Below, one piece after another: positions 29,785 to 38,948 of a stretch of DNA of 64,000 nt. The stretch is from positions 62,001-126,000 of the forward strand of contig NZ_JAPUBT010000006.1 of NCBI RefSeq assembly GCF_030397665.1, written 5' to 3'. The notes under the pieces are model-generated. The model was given only the letters and a program-made list of their open reading frames with translations, did no database searches and was not told the origin of the DNA. The first letter of the stretch is position 1; every line of letters starts with the position of its first letter. The DNA is from Janthinobacterium sp. SUN073 (GTDB taxonomy: Bacteria > Pseudomonadota > Gammaproteobacteria > Burkholderiales > Burkholderiaceae_D). A program made the translations under genes and the position numbers.

Positions 29785-29804
29785 ATACTTTAAACCTAAA
29801 GTAT
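29785..29804. promoter_or_regulatory. Candidate MarR operator ahead of the aromatic-CoA operon
   Basis: ATACTTTA-AACC-TAAAGTAT is a perfect 8-bp inverted repeat with a 4-bp centre, ending 46 bp before the ligase start. Size and symmetry suit a MarR dimer. On the minus strand a TTGCCG and a TAAAGT lie 17 bp apart across it, so the site could overlap a sigma-70 promoter. Confidence 0.7.
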
Positions 29805-29841
29805 TTTCCCGGCAAGCAGAAAACAGCAAATTCAATACACC

Positions 29842-29962
29842 TAACAAAACCGTAGCGAGCGGGATGAGTTGTGGCTGAGAAGCGGAGCTGTGCTTTAGCA
29901 CGGGGCCGCCGAGGCAGTGAGCATCGGAGGCCGCAAATCGCGACGCGCAGTAGGTTTTGTTA
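29842..29962. repeat. 121-bp structured element with 10-bp terminal inverted repeats
   Basis: It is bounded by TAACAAAACC on the left and its exact reverse complement GGTTTTGTTA on the right; similarity continues a few bases outward (ACACC). The interior holds a GTGC-TTTA-GCAC hairpin and a larger GGCCGCCGA/TCGGAGGCC hairpin. It has no reading frame and starts 7 bp past the response regulator stop. It may be a dispersed REP- or MITE-like element or a structured RNA. Only one copy was found in the window. Confidence 0.6.
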
Positions 29963-29969
29963 TGGTGTT

Positions 29970-30680
29970 TCAGTCGATCCTGTCCTGCTGGCGCAGCAAA
30001 CGCACCTGCTGCGCCACGCTGCGCGCCAACGCGGCCAAGGCCGCCTGTATCTGGCCGCCATCGAGCACCGCCGACTGCAGTAGTGCGCTCATGCCAGCCT
30101 CCGCGCCATGCAAACCCAGGGTGCGGCAACCGAGGTGCAACCGTTCCAGCTGCTGGCGCGCCTGGGCCGGTTCGCCACGCGCCAGCAAGGCGTCGACCTG
30201 TTCGCTGGCGGCGCCGACCTGCCCCTGGAAACCCGTCAGATAGGCCAGCAGGCGTTCGCTGTCGATACCGAGGCGCTGCAAGGTGTCGCGCGGCGCCTCG
30301 GCCGGCAATGCGGAGACGTCGAAGCAGGCATCGATATGCTGGCGCACCTGCTCCGGCTGGAACGGTTTGACGATGTAGCCCGCGGCACCGGCCTGCACGG
30401 CGTCACGCACCGTATCCTGATCATTCGCCGACGATACCAGCACCAGCGGCATGGCGTCGAGCGTGCTGTCGGAGCGGATTTTCTGCAGCAGCTCCATGCC
30501 GGACAGACGCGGCATGCGCAAATCGCAAAAGCACAGCGACGGCCGCAAGCCCCCTTCGAGCTGCTCCCACGCCGCCGCGCCATCTTCGGCTTCCACGATA
30601 TCGTGGACGCCGCAGCTGTCGATCAGATGCATCAATACCATGCGCGACACGACATCATCGTCAACCACCAGTACTTTCAT
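29970..30680 (-). CDS. Response regulator with C-terminal HPt-like domain
   Basis: This 236-residue protein has an N-terminal receiver with the acidic pocket VDDD, phospho-acceptor Asp53 in FCDLRMP, the Ser switch in VSSAND, and Lys105 in VKPF. The C-terminal helical half contains LERLHLGCRTLGL, which lines up with the histidine-phosphotransfer motif AHxLKGxxxxLG but has Glu where the phospho-histidine should be. No DNA-binding domain is present, so output is by protein contact. It follows the hybrid kinase gene by 85 bp and probably partners with it. Start is set by GGAG. Confidence 0.85.
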   Translation of the reverse strand: MKVLVVDDDVVSRMVLMHLIDSCGVHDIVEAEDGAAAWEQLEGGLRPSLCFCDLRMPRLSGMELLQKIRSDSTLDAMPLVLVSSANDQDTVRDAVQAGAAGYIVKPFQPEQVRQHIDACFDVSALPAEAPRDTLQRLGIDSERLLAYLTGFQGQVGAASEQVDALLARGEPAQARQQLERLHLGCRTLGLHGAEAGMSALLQSAVLDGGQIQAALAALARSVAQQVRLLRQQDRID

Positions 30681-30765
30681 TGCTTTCTCCATTGCCGGCG
30701 GCGTCAGGGGCCTGGCCGTATTCTACCCAGTTTCGCCGCACGCTCGAAGGCCGGCATTGCCTATT

Positions 30766-33700
30766 TTACATTTCCTTGCCCGAAACGGCTATTTGCGCCA
30801 ACAGTGCGCGCAATTGCGGCAAATGCAGGGCCACCTGGGTCCAGCGCCCGCCGTCCGCCGCCTCTTCCATTTCCGTGCACAGCATGTGCAGCTGCGTTTC
30901 GTCGAGATAGGCGGCGCTGCCCTTCAAGCCGTGCAGCAGACGCCCGGCACTGTCCCTGTCCTGCGCCGCCAGGGCAGCGTCGAGTTCGCGCAGGCGCCCC
31001 TCCAGGTCGGCGACGAAGGCGACGCGGATGCGCCGTTGCAGTTCACCGCTGCGGATGGACTGGGAGGGTGCCGCGACGGGGGCAGCCGGCGCGATACCGA
31101 ACAGGGCATCGAGTTCGGCCTGCCCCCGCGGGGCGGCGCGCGGCACGTTCGACGGCATGCGCGGCAACATGAAACCGCGCTGCAGTTGGCGCTCGATGGC
31201 GCGCGCCAGCAAGGCATGCAGCGCCGCCTCGTCGACGGGTTTGCTGAGGAAATCATCCATGCCAACGCCAAGATAACGGCTGCGGTCTTCATCGCTGGCA
31301 TTCGCCGTCAGGGCCACGATCATCAATTCCTGGTCGCGCACGGGCTGGTCCGGCCAGCCGCCCACGCGGATCAAACGCGTGGCCGTGGCGCCGTCCATCT
31401 CCGGCATGCGCCCGTCCATCAGGATCAGGTCATAGCGCGTATGCACGCACGCCGCCACCGCCAGCGCGCCGTTGGCGACCACATCGACCCTGTGCCCCAG
31501 TTCTTCGAGCATGACGCGGATGATGATCTGGTTGGTGGGGAAGTCTTCCGCGCACAGCACGCGCAACTGGTGGCTGTGCGGCGCCAGCGCCACCTGCGGC
31601 ACCAGCGGCGGCGCCACGCCATCGGCCAGCGGCAAGGTGAAGGCAAAGGTGCTGCCCTGCCCCGGCGTGCTGGCCACCTCGATCTCGCCCTGCATCAGTT
31701 CGACCAGCTGGCGGCAGATCGCCAGGCCCAGCCCCGTGCCGCCGTAGCGCCGCGTGGTGCTGGCGTCGGCCTGCTCGAACTTCTGGAACAGGCGCGCCAT
31801 CGCGTCCGCATCGATGCCGATGCCGCTGTCGCTGACCGTAAAGCGGATCAGGTTGACACGGCGTCCGCCGCTGCCGCTGGCCACGCCGGCCCGCTCGACG
31901 CAGACGCTGACGCCGCCACGCTGGGTGAACTTGAAGGCATTGCCGACCAGATTGACCAGCACCTGGCGCAAACGGGTCGGGTCGCCCACCACGAAGGGCG
32001 GCAGGTCGGGCGCAAAATCGATGGCAAAACCGATGCTGCGCGCGGCCGCCTGCTCCTCGAACAGGCTGACGACCGCCTCGATGGCCGCACCGAGCGCGAA
32101 GTCGATATTTTCGATACTCAGCTTGCCCGCCTCGATCTTGGAAAAATCGAGCAAGTCATTGATGATCACCAGCAGCGACTGGGCATTGGCCTGGCCGCGC
32201 AATATCTGCTCGCGCGTGGCATCGTGCAGCTGCTCGTCGCGCAGGGCAAAGCCCAGCATGCCGATCACGCCGGCCAGCGGCGTGCGCATCTCGTGGCTCA
32301 TGTTGGCCAAAAATTCCGACTTCTGGCGCGTCGCATCCTCGGCCTTGCGCTTGGCCAGGCGCAGGCTTTCCTCGTTTTTCGTCAGGCTGCTGTTGACTTG
32401 CGCCAGCTTTTCCGACTGGGCCAGCACTTCGACTTCCTTGCTCTGCAACTCGGCCGTGCGTTCGCCGACCAGTTTTTCCAGCTCGTTCTGCTGGCGCCGC
32501 AGCGCGCGCACGCGCTGCCGGTAAGCGCCATACACGGCGCCCAGCAGCAGCGCCGTCATCAGGGTGCGAAACCACCAGGTTTTCCAGAACGGCGGCAGGA
32601 TCGTGATGGCCAGCGTGGCGCCGCTCTCGTTCCACACGCCGTCCTTGTTGGCCGCCTTGACGCGAAACACATAATTGCCCGCATCGAGGTTGGTATAGGT
32701 GGCAAAGCGCCGCCCCGCATCCGTCATGACCCAGTCCTGGTCGAAGCCTTCTAACCGGTAGGCGAACATATTGCGCTGGGGCGCGGCGAAATGCAGGGCC
32801 GCGAACTCCAGCGAAAAGACGCTTTCGCGGCTGGTCAGCACCAGCTGGCGCGTATGGTCGATGGCCGTCCTGAGCACGTGCGCGAATTCGCCGCGGCCGA
32901 TGGCCACCGGCTTGTTGAAGATCTGCAGTTCCGTGATGGCCACCAGCGGTGGCACGCGGTTGTCGTGGATATCCTGCGGCACGAACGCCGTCATGCCGTT
33001 AAAACCGCCGAAATACATGGTCCCATCGGCCGCGCGCAGGGCCGCGCCATCGAAGTACGAGCCTTCCACCGTGCCATCGGCGCTGTCGTAGTTGCGGAAC
33101 AGGCCGCTACGCATGTCGAGCCGCGTGATGCCGCTATTCGTGCTCAGCCACAGTTGCTCGTTATCGTCGCCCAGGATACTGGCGACGGCATCGTCGGCCA
33201 TGCCATCCTTGCGCAGGAAGCGCCGGAAGCGGATCTCGCCCTTGGCGTCGACATCCATGCGGTTCAAGCCATTGGCCGTGCCCACCCACAGCACGCCGCG
33301 CTTGTCCTCGTGCAGAAAATGCACTTCGTCGTGGCTGAGGCTATGCGGGTTTTGCGGATCGTGGCGGAAATGCCGGAAGTGGCCGCTGGCGCGGTCCAGC
33401 AAATCCAAACCGTGGAAAGAACCTATCCACAGCCGCCCCTTGCCGTCTTCCAGCACGGGCCGCACCATGTTGTCGGACAGGCTGTTCGGGTTGGCCGGAT
33501 CGTGGCGGTAGGTAGTAAAGGCCCGGCTGGCGGGGTCGAAACGGTGCACGCCGCCCCGCGTCGAGACCCACAGCATGCCGCTGCGGTCGCTCACGATATT
33601 GCGGATGGTGTCGCTGTTCGGATCGCCAGCGGCAAAGCGCATGGTAAAAAAACGCCCGAGTGCCGGATCGAAGCGGTGCAAGCCCGTCGAGCCGCCCACC

Positions 33701-35034
33701 CACAGCACGCCGTCCGGCGCCTTGTACAGGGTGGTGACCTGCTCGTCGCGCGACATACCGGGCGAGCTGCGCAGGTCGAACAGGCGCGAGCTGCCGTCGC
33801 GCGTGTCGTACAGTTTCAAGCCGCCCTTGGTGGCCAGCCACAGCTTGCCATTGCCAGCGTCGGCCACGGCGCGCACTTTCTTGTCCGCCAGCGCGCCCAC
33901 ATCGCCGGGCGCACGCGCCATGCGCGAAAAGCCGCCGCTGCCCAGGTCGACCCGGCTCACGCCGTTGTACCAGGAGCCGACCCAGAAGGTGCCCGCGCGG
34001 TCGCGGTACAGCGACGACAGCTGGTTGTCGGCGACGCTGAATTTGTCGCCCGTCTGGTGCCGGTACTGCAGGAAGGTATCGCTCTCGGGCAGCCAGCGGA
34101 ACAGGCCATCGGCATTGCTGCCCAGCCAGACGGTGGCGTCGATATCCTGGTACAGGCTGGCGACGCGAATGGCGGAAAAGCCCTGTTTTTCATTCAGGCG
34201 CAGGCGCGACTGCGGTGCCTGGCCGGCGCCGCCCAGGCGCCAGCGCTCGGCGCCGGCCATGGTGCCGATCCACAGATTCTGCTGGCGGTCCACCAGCAGC
34301 GACTGGATCACGTTATATTTTGAGCCGGGCTCCGTGTCGACGGCGAAATGCTCGAAGCGGTCGCTGCCCGGCGCCAGCATGTCCAGGCCCGTGACGGTGC
34401 CTATCCACAGGCGCCGTTGCGCGTCCAGCACCAGCGCCTTGATTTCATTGTCGCCCAGGCTGTGCGGGTTGCCTTCTTCATGGTGCCAGGTGCGGAAAGC
34501 GCCCGTGGCGGGGTCGAAATGCTGCAAGCCGTCCGAGGTCGCGATCCAGAAACCGCGCGCGCCATCGTCGAGGATGGCGTGGATGTGACGGTTGCCGTTG
34601 CCGCGCTTGCTCTTTTCGGCCGGGACGTAATGCGTGAAGGTCTGGCTGGCGGGGTCGAAGCGGTCCAGGCCATTGTCGGTGCCCACCCACAGCTGGCCCT
34701 GGCTATCGACATGCAGTTCGCCCACCCAGTTGTCGGCCAGGCTGGTCTTGTCGCCCTCGATATTCTTGTAGACGACCATGCGATAGCCGTCGTAGCGGCT
34801 CAGACCAGACTGGCTGCCGAACCACATATAGCCCTGCCGGTCCTGGGCGATGGCCAGCACCGATTCCTGCGCCAGGCCCTGGTCGACGCTGAGCTGATCG
34901 AAACGCAGGGTGGGCGCAGGCGCCGCCGAGGCCGGGCCGCCCGGCAGCAGCAAAGACAACAGCAATACCACTTCGCAAACACGTCGAAATACCAGCACAA
35001 TCGTCCTGTCAAAAAAAACGCGAAAAACCCGCAC
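30766..35034 (-). CDS. Hybrid sensor kinase: periplasmic propellers, HisKA-HATPase, receiver, HPt
   Basis: This 1422-residue protein has a signal or first membrane helix (about 17-37), then around a dozen two-component propeller repeats (to about 745) rich in LWIGT-GLxRFD segments, and a Y_Y_Y domain (about 750-820). A membrane helix near 830-845 and a coiled coil follow. The HisKA box is MSHEMRTPLAG (His about 912) and the HATPase shows GIGIDADA and GTGLGLAIC. A receiver follows (Asp about 1207 in LMDGRMP) and an HPt (His about 1368 in LLHGLKGS). This is the layout of carbohydrate-sensing hybrid systems, but without a fused AraC domain. GTG start with GGAG. Confidence 0.92.
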   Translation of the reverse strand: MRVFRVFFDRTIVLVFRRVCEVVLLLSLLLPGGPASAAPAPTLRFDQLSVDQGLAQESVLAIAQDRQGYMWFGSQSGLSRYDGYRMVVYKNIEGDKTSLADNWVGELHVDSQGQLWVGTDNGLDRFDPASQTFTHYVPAEKSKRGNGNRHIHAILDDGARGFWIATSDGLQHFDPATGAFRTWHHEEGNPHSLGDNEIKALVLDAQRRLWIGTVTGLDMLAPGSDRFEHFAVDTEPGSKYNVIQSLLVDRQQNLWIGTMAGAERWRLGGAGQAPQSRLRLNEKQGFSAIRVASLYQDIDATVWLGSNADGLFRWLPESDTFLQYRHQTGDKFSVADNQLSSLYRDRAGTFWVGSWYNGVSRVDLGSGGFSRMARAPGDVGALADKKVRAVADAGNGKLWLATKGGLKLYDTRDGSSRLFDLRSSPGMSRDEQVTTLYKAPDGVLWVGGSTGLHRFDPALGRFFTMRFAAGDPNSDTIRNIVSDRSGMLWVSTRGGVHRFDPASRAFTTYRHDPANPNSLSDNMVRPVLEDGKGRLWIGSFHGLDLLDRASGHFRHFRHDPQNPHSLSHDEVHFLHEDKRGVLWVGTANGLNRMDVDAKGEIRFRRFLRKDGMADDAVASILGDDNEQLWLSTNSGITRLDMRSGLFRNYDSADGTVEGSYFDGAALRAADGTMYFGGFNGMTAFVPQDIHDNRVPPLVAITELQIFNKPVAIGRGEFAHVLRTAIDHTRQLVLTSRESVFSLEFAALHFAAPQRNMFAYRLEGFDQDWVMTDAGRRFATYTNLDAGNYVFRVKAANKDGVWNESGATLAITILPPFWKTWWFRTLMTALLLGAVYGAYRQRVRALRRQQNELEKLVGERTAELQSKEVEVLAQSEKLAQVNSSLTKNEESLRLAKRKAEDATRQKSEFLANMSHEMRTPLAGVIGMLGFALRDEQLHDATREQILRGQANAQSLLVIINDLLDFSKIEAGKLSIENIDFALGAAIEAVVSLFEEQAAARSIGFAIDFAPDLPPFVVGDPTRLRQVLVNLVGNAFKFTQRGGVSVCVERAGVASGSGGRRVNLIRFTVSDSGIGIDADAMARLFQKFEQADASTTRRYGGTGLGLAICRQLVELMQGEIEVASTPGQGSTFAFTLPLADGVAPPLVPQVALAPHSHQLRVLCAEDFPTNQIIIRVMLEELGHRVDVVANGALAVAACVHTRYDLILMDGRMPEMDGATATRLIRVGGWPDQPVRDQELMIVALTANASDEDRSRYLGVGMDDFLSKPVDEAALHALLARAIERQLQRGFMLPRMPSNVPRAAPRGQAELDALFGIAPAAPVAAPSQSIRSGELQRRIRVAFVADLEGRLRELDAALAAQDRDSAGRLLHGLKGSAAYLDETQLHMLCTEMEEAADGGRWTQVALHLPQLRALLAQIAVSGKEM

Positions 35035-35052
35035 GCCGCTCCAAGGGCCGTC

Positions 35053-36222
35053 TCAAGAACCAAAAAACGCCAGTACATCGTCCTTGCGGGCCTGCGTATC
35101 GCGCTGTCCAAGACGGATCAGCTCGTTAGTATACGTCGATTCGAACAATAAATACGATGCCAGCGCCGCGCCGCGCGCTTCGGCCGCACCGATGCCCGAC
35201 AACATGGTGCGGATGGGACGCGGCAAACTGCCGATATGCCGGCTGGCGATGGCGTCGAGCCGCTCGGACGGCGCGATGACCAGCAATTCCACCGGCCGCA
35301 AGGCCGTCTTGCCCAGCAACTCGGGCGGCAGCATCGACAGGGTCAGGTTGATGCGGTTCAGGCGTTCGATGTCGACGGCCAGGCCATCGAGAAAGATCGA
35401 CGACAGCGCGTGCCCGGCGATCTGCGCCAGACTGGGGTAGCGCGCCGCTTCGGCAGCGGCGGGCGCCGGTTCCGTCATGCGTCCCGCGCCCACCACCAGC
35501 ACCTTGTTCGCCCCCAGGTGGATGGCCGGCGAGATCGGTGCCAGCTGGCGCATGGACCCATCGCCGCAGTATTCACGCTGGCCGCCCACGTACAGGGGCA
35601 CGGCGGGAAAAATAAAAGGGATGGCGGCCGAGGCGAGCAAGTGTTCCACGCCGATCTGGTCTTGCAAGGCCAGCCGCTGCGTGCGCACCCACGGCGCGAT
35701 CTCGGCCCCCGTCTGGTAAAACGTCATGTGGCGGCTGCCCGAATACGACGACGCCGTCACGGCCAGCGCATGCAGCAGCCCATCGGCCAGCGCCGCGTCC
35801 AGACGCGGCAGGTCGAGCATGCGGTGCAGCAGGCTGACCAGCGGAGTATTGTCGAGCAGGGAATTGGGCGGCGAGGCATGCCACTGGCGCAGCAGCCAGC
35901 CGAACGACAGCAGCGACAGCCAGCGCGCGCCCGAACGGATCACGCCCAGCGAATCGGCGCGGTAGACTTGCTCGACCTGGATATGCTGCCACACGTCGAG
36001 CAGCTTTTGCACACCCTCGCCGAAGTTGTCGGCCCGGCAGGCCAGCGCCGTGGCGTTGATCGCGCCGGCCGAGGTGCCGCAAATGATGTCGAACGGGTTG
36101 CGCGCCGGCGCCCAGCCCGCTTCCCACAATATCGCCGAAATTGCCTGCAGCACGCCCACCTGGTAGGCGGCACGGGCGCCCCCTCCCGTGAGTATCAAGC
36201 CTGTTTTATTTTGCATTCCCAT
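35053..36222 (-). CDS. Patatin-like phospholipase
   Basis: This 389-residue protein carries the patatin oxyanion loop TGGGARAAYQVG, the nucleophile Ser in CGTSAGAINAT, and the dyad Asp in YCGDGSMRQ. Patatins hydrolyse acyl groups of phospholipids through a Ser-Asp dyad. No signal peptide is visible, so it is probably cytoplasmic or peripherally membrane bound. It lies 18 bp upstream of the hybrid kinase start on the same strand and may be co-transcribed with it. A functional link is not evident. Confidence 0.9.
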   Translation of the reverse strand: MGMQNKTGLILTGGGARAAYQVGVLQAISAILWEAGWAPARNPFDIICGTSAGAINATALACRADNFGEGVQKLLDVWQHIQVEQVYRADSLGVIRSGARWLSLLSFGWLLRQWHASPPNSLLDNTPLVSLLHRMLDLPRLDAALADGLLHALAVTASSYSGSRHMTFYQTGAEIAPWVRTQRLALQDQIGVEHLLASAAIPFIFPAVPLYVGGQREYCGDGSMRQLAPISPAIHLGANKVLVVGAGRMTEPAPAAAEAARYPSLAQIAGHALSSIFLDGLAVDIERLNRINLTLSMLPPELLGKTALRPVELLVIAPSERLDAIASRHIGSLPRPIRTMLSGIGAAEARGAALASYLLFESTYTNELIRLGQRDTQARKDDVLAFFGS

Positions 36223-36263
36223 GCCGGCAGATTAGCAGGGTCTTGATACTTTGTGGAAAAGTT

Positions 36264-38039
36264 TCAATCTCCTTTGACCATGCCTTCACGGCGTGGGTCG
36301 GCGCCGCCAAACCAGAAATCCTTGCCGTGCGCATTCAGGCGCATGATGCCCTGCAGGCCGGAATTCTGTTCGATGACGCGCACCTCGTGGCCCAGCGCTT
36401 GCAGCGCCTCGACCTGGGCGGCCGGCGCGCGGCCCTTTTCCAGCTCCGTCGGGCCGTTGCGGCTGCCGAAGTTCGGCAGGTTGATGGCCTGCTGCACGTT
36501 CAGGCCCCAGTCCATGGTGCCGACCAGCACCTTGGCGACATAATTGATGATGGACGAGCCCCCCGGGGAACCCGTCGCCAGCACCAGCTTGTGCGTGCCC
36601 TTTTCAAACACCAGCGTGGGCGACATGGCGCTGCGCGGACGCTTGCCCGCTTCGACTCTGTTGGCGATGGGGCCATCCGCATCGCGCGAATCGAACGAGA
36701 AATCCGTCAGCTGGTTATTCAGCAAGAATCCGTCGACCATCTGGCGCGAGCCGAACGCGTCTTCCACGCTGGTGGTCATCGACAGGCCGCCGCCGAAGGC
36801 GTCCACCGCCACCAGGTGCGACGTCGATGGGCGCTGCAAGGCGTTATCCATGCCCCACGCCACCTGCATGCCGGGCGGCGTGCCGGGCAAGGCTTTCACC
36901 ATGGATTTGTCGCCGATCAGCGAGGCGCGCTGCGCCAGGTAGGTTTTATCCAGCATCGAGGCGATACCGTTGCCCGGCAGCGGCACGAAGTCCGTATCGG
37001 CCACGTAGCGGTTGCGGTCCGCGTAAGCCAGGCGCCCCGCTTCCGAAAACAAATGGATCGCCTGCACATCGAGCACGCCGTCGACGGGCGCATACGGGCG
37101 AATGTCCTTCACTTCCAGCATGCCCAGCATCTGCGCAATGGCGATGCCACCCGACGATGGCGGTGGCATGCCGCACACGGTCCAGGCCTTGTAGTCGCTG
37201 CACACGGGTTCACGCACCTTGGCGCGGTAGCCGGCGATGTCTGCCGCCGTCAGCTTGCCCGGATTGGTCGGGTGCGACGCCACTTTGGCAGCGATGTCGC
37301 GCGCGATGCGGCCCTGGTAAAAGGCGTCGGCGCCGCCACGTGAGATCTCGCGCAGGGTGCGCGCCAATTCCGGGTTCTTCAGCACATGGCCGACGGGCCA
37401 GGCCTTGCCCTCGCTGTCATAGAAATACGCGGCGGCGACGGGGTCGCGCTTCAGGGCCTGGTCCCAGTTCAGCAGGCCGTTGAGGCGCTGGCTGACGGGA
37501 AAGCCGCCGTGCGCCAGTTTGATGGCGGGGGCGAACAGGGTCGCCCACGACAGCTTGCCGTGCTCCTTGTGCGCCAGTTCCAGCATGCGCAGCACGCCCG
37601 GCGCGCCCACGGAACGCCCGCCCACCACGCCCGTGGCGCGCGAGACGGGGCTGCCGTCGGCATTCTGGAACAGGTGTTCGTCGGCGGCGGCGGGCGCCGT
37701 TTCGCGCCCGTCGAACGCTTGTACGCCCTTGTCGGTCGAGTACAGCAGGAAGGCGCCGCCGCCGATGCCCGACGATTGCGGTTCGACCAGGGTCAGCACC
37801 AGCTGCGTGGCGATGGCCGCGTCGATGGCGCTGCCGCCTTTTTTCAGCATCTGGTAGCCGGCATCGGCGGCCAGCGGATTGGCGGCGGCGACCATGAATT
37901 TCTGCGCTGCCCAACCACTTTTTTCCGCATACGCGGTGGCGATTTCCGGCGCCTTTTGCGGCACTTCGGCAAAGGAAGGATGGGCAGCCAAGGCTCCCAG
38001 CAAGGTCAGGCTCAGCGCCAGCGGCTTCAATGTGATCAT
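36264..38039 (-). CDS. ggt: Gamma-glutamyltransferase
   Basis: This 591-residue precursor has a signal peptide ending SFA. The first subunit region has SGIGGGAFLL. The autoprocessing site is at the PSTSHLVAVD segment, where a Thr becomes the N-terminal nucleophile of the small subunit. LSMTTSVEDAFGS and GSPGGSSIINYV follow. The periplasmic enzyme transfers or hydrolyses the gamma-glutamyl group of glutathione. The start follows GGAG only a few bases after the terminator-like hairpin of the upstream gene, so expression may depend on read-through. Confidence 0.92.
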   Translation of the reverse strand: MITLKPLALSLTLLGALAAHPSFAEVPQKAPEIATAYAEKSGWAAQKFMVAAANPLAADAGYQMLKKGGSAIDAAIATQLVLTLVEPQSSGIGGGAFLLYSTDKGVQAFDGRETAPAAADEHLFQNADGSPVSRATGVVGGRSVGAPGVLRMLELAHKEHGKLSWATLFAPAIKLAHGGFPVSQRLNGLLNWDQALKRDPVAAAYFYDSEGKAWPVGHVLKNPELARTLREISRGGADAFYQGRIARDIAAKVASHPTNPGKLTAADIAGYRAKVREPVCSDYKAWTVCGMPPPSSGGIAIAQMLGMLEVKDIRPYAPVDGVLDVQAIHLFSEAGRLAYADRNRYVADTDFVPLPGNGIASMLDKTYLAQRASLIGDKSMVKALPGTPPGMQVAWGMDNALQRPSTSHLVAVDAFGGGLSMTTSVEDAFGSRQMVDGFLLNNQLTDFSFDSRDADGPIANRVEAGKRPRSAMSPTLVFEKGTHKLVLATGSPGGSSIINYVAKVLVGTMDWGLNVQQAINLPNFGSRNGPTELEKGRAPAAQVEALQALGHEVRVIEQNSGLQGIMRLNAHGKDFWFGGADPRREGMVKGD

Positions 38040-38051
38040 GGATTCTCCGAT

Positions 38052-38088
38052 AAAAAAAGGGCGCACAGCCGAGCAAGGCTGTACGCCC
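38052..38088 (-). terminator. Intrinsic terminator between SDR gene and ggt
   Basis: Arms at 38059-38070 and 38077-38088 pair over about 12 bp with one mismatch and a 6-nt loop. On the minus strand they are followed by seven T. It lies 36 bp past the SDR stop and 12 bp before the ggt start codon, so it may attenuate ggt. Confidence 0.85.
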
Positions 38089-38123
38089 CATACGGGGGTA
38101 TCCTACATCAAATCACGCCGGGC

Positions 38124-38882
38124 TTATTTGGGCTGCATGCGGATCGCGCCATCCAATCTAATTGTTTCGCCATTGAGCATGACGTTTTCCACGATGGCTT
38201 TCACCAGTTGCGCATACTCGCCGGGCTTGCCCAGGCGCGATGGAAACGGCACCATCTTGCCCAGCGCGTCCTGCACTTCGGCCGGCATGCCCAGCAGCAT
38301 CGGCGTCTCGAAAATGCCGGGTGCCACCGTCATCACGCGGATGCCGTTGCGCGACAGGTCGCGCGCCATCGGCAGGGTCAGGCCCACCACGGCCGCCTTC
38401 GACGATGCATACGCGGCCTGGCCGATCTGGCCATCGTAGGCCGCCACGGACGCCGTGTTGATGATGATGCCGCGCTCGCCTTCAGCGGTCGCATCCTGTT
38501 TCGCCATGGCATCGGCCGCCAGGCGGCACATATTGAAGGTGCCCACCAGGTTGATGTTGACGACTTTCTGGAACAGGGCCAGCGGATGCGGGCCATCCTT
38601 GCCCACGGTCTTCACGGCCGGCGCCACGCCGGCGCAGTTGACCAGGCCGCGCAAGGTACCCAGCTTACCTGCCGCTGCCACCACGGCCATGCCGTCTTCT
38701 TCCGACGTGACATCGCACTGCACGAACACGCCGTTCAGTTCAGCGGCCAGCGCCTGGCCCGCCTCCGTCTGCACATCGGCCAGCACGACCTTGCCGCCAG
38801 CGGCCGTCAGCATGCGCGCCGTGGCGGCGCCCAAACCCGATGCGCCGCCCGTGATGATGAATACATTGTCCTGAATCTGCAT
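38124..38882 (-). CDS. SDR, 3-hydroxyacyl-CoA dehydrogenase type 2-like
   Basis: This 252-residue SDR has TGGASGLGAATA, VNCAGVAPA, NTASVAAYDGQIGQAAYASSKAA with Ser, Tyr and Lys, and a C-terminal IRLDGAIRM. These features place it near HSD17B10-type enzymes, which oxidise 3-hydroxyacyl-CoA, including 2-methyl-3-hydroxybutyryl-CoA in isoleucine breakdown. The start is set by AGGAG; an upstream extension runs across a palindrome and is rejected. It is followed by a terminator and stands alone. Confidence 0.88.
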   Translation of the reverse strand: MQIQDNVFIITGGASGLGAATARMLTAAGGKVVLADVQTEAGQALAAELNGVFVQCDVTSEEDGMAVVAAAGKLGTLRGLVNCAGVAPAVKTVGKDGPHPLALFQKVVNINLVGTFNMCRLAADAMAKQDATAEGERGIIINTASVAAYDGQIGQAAYASSKAAVVGLTLPMARDLSRNGIRVMTVAPGIFETPMLLGMPAEVQDALGKMVPFPSRLGKPGEYAQLVKAIVENVMLNGETIRLDGAIRMQPK

Positions 38883-38948
38883 GAAATCTCCTGAGTGATG
38901 AGGGCCGTGTTCCCGGCGCCCGATGGTTGCATGGTGCATGATGCCATC

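Noticed and set aside
30451..32754. 767-codon rightward frame opposite the hybrid kinase and response regulator
   Set aside because: Spans two genes in antisense and shows shadow composition.
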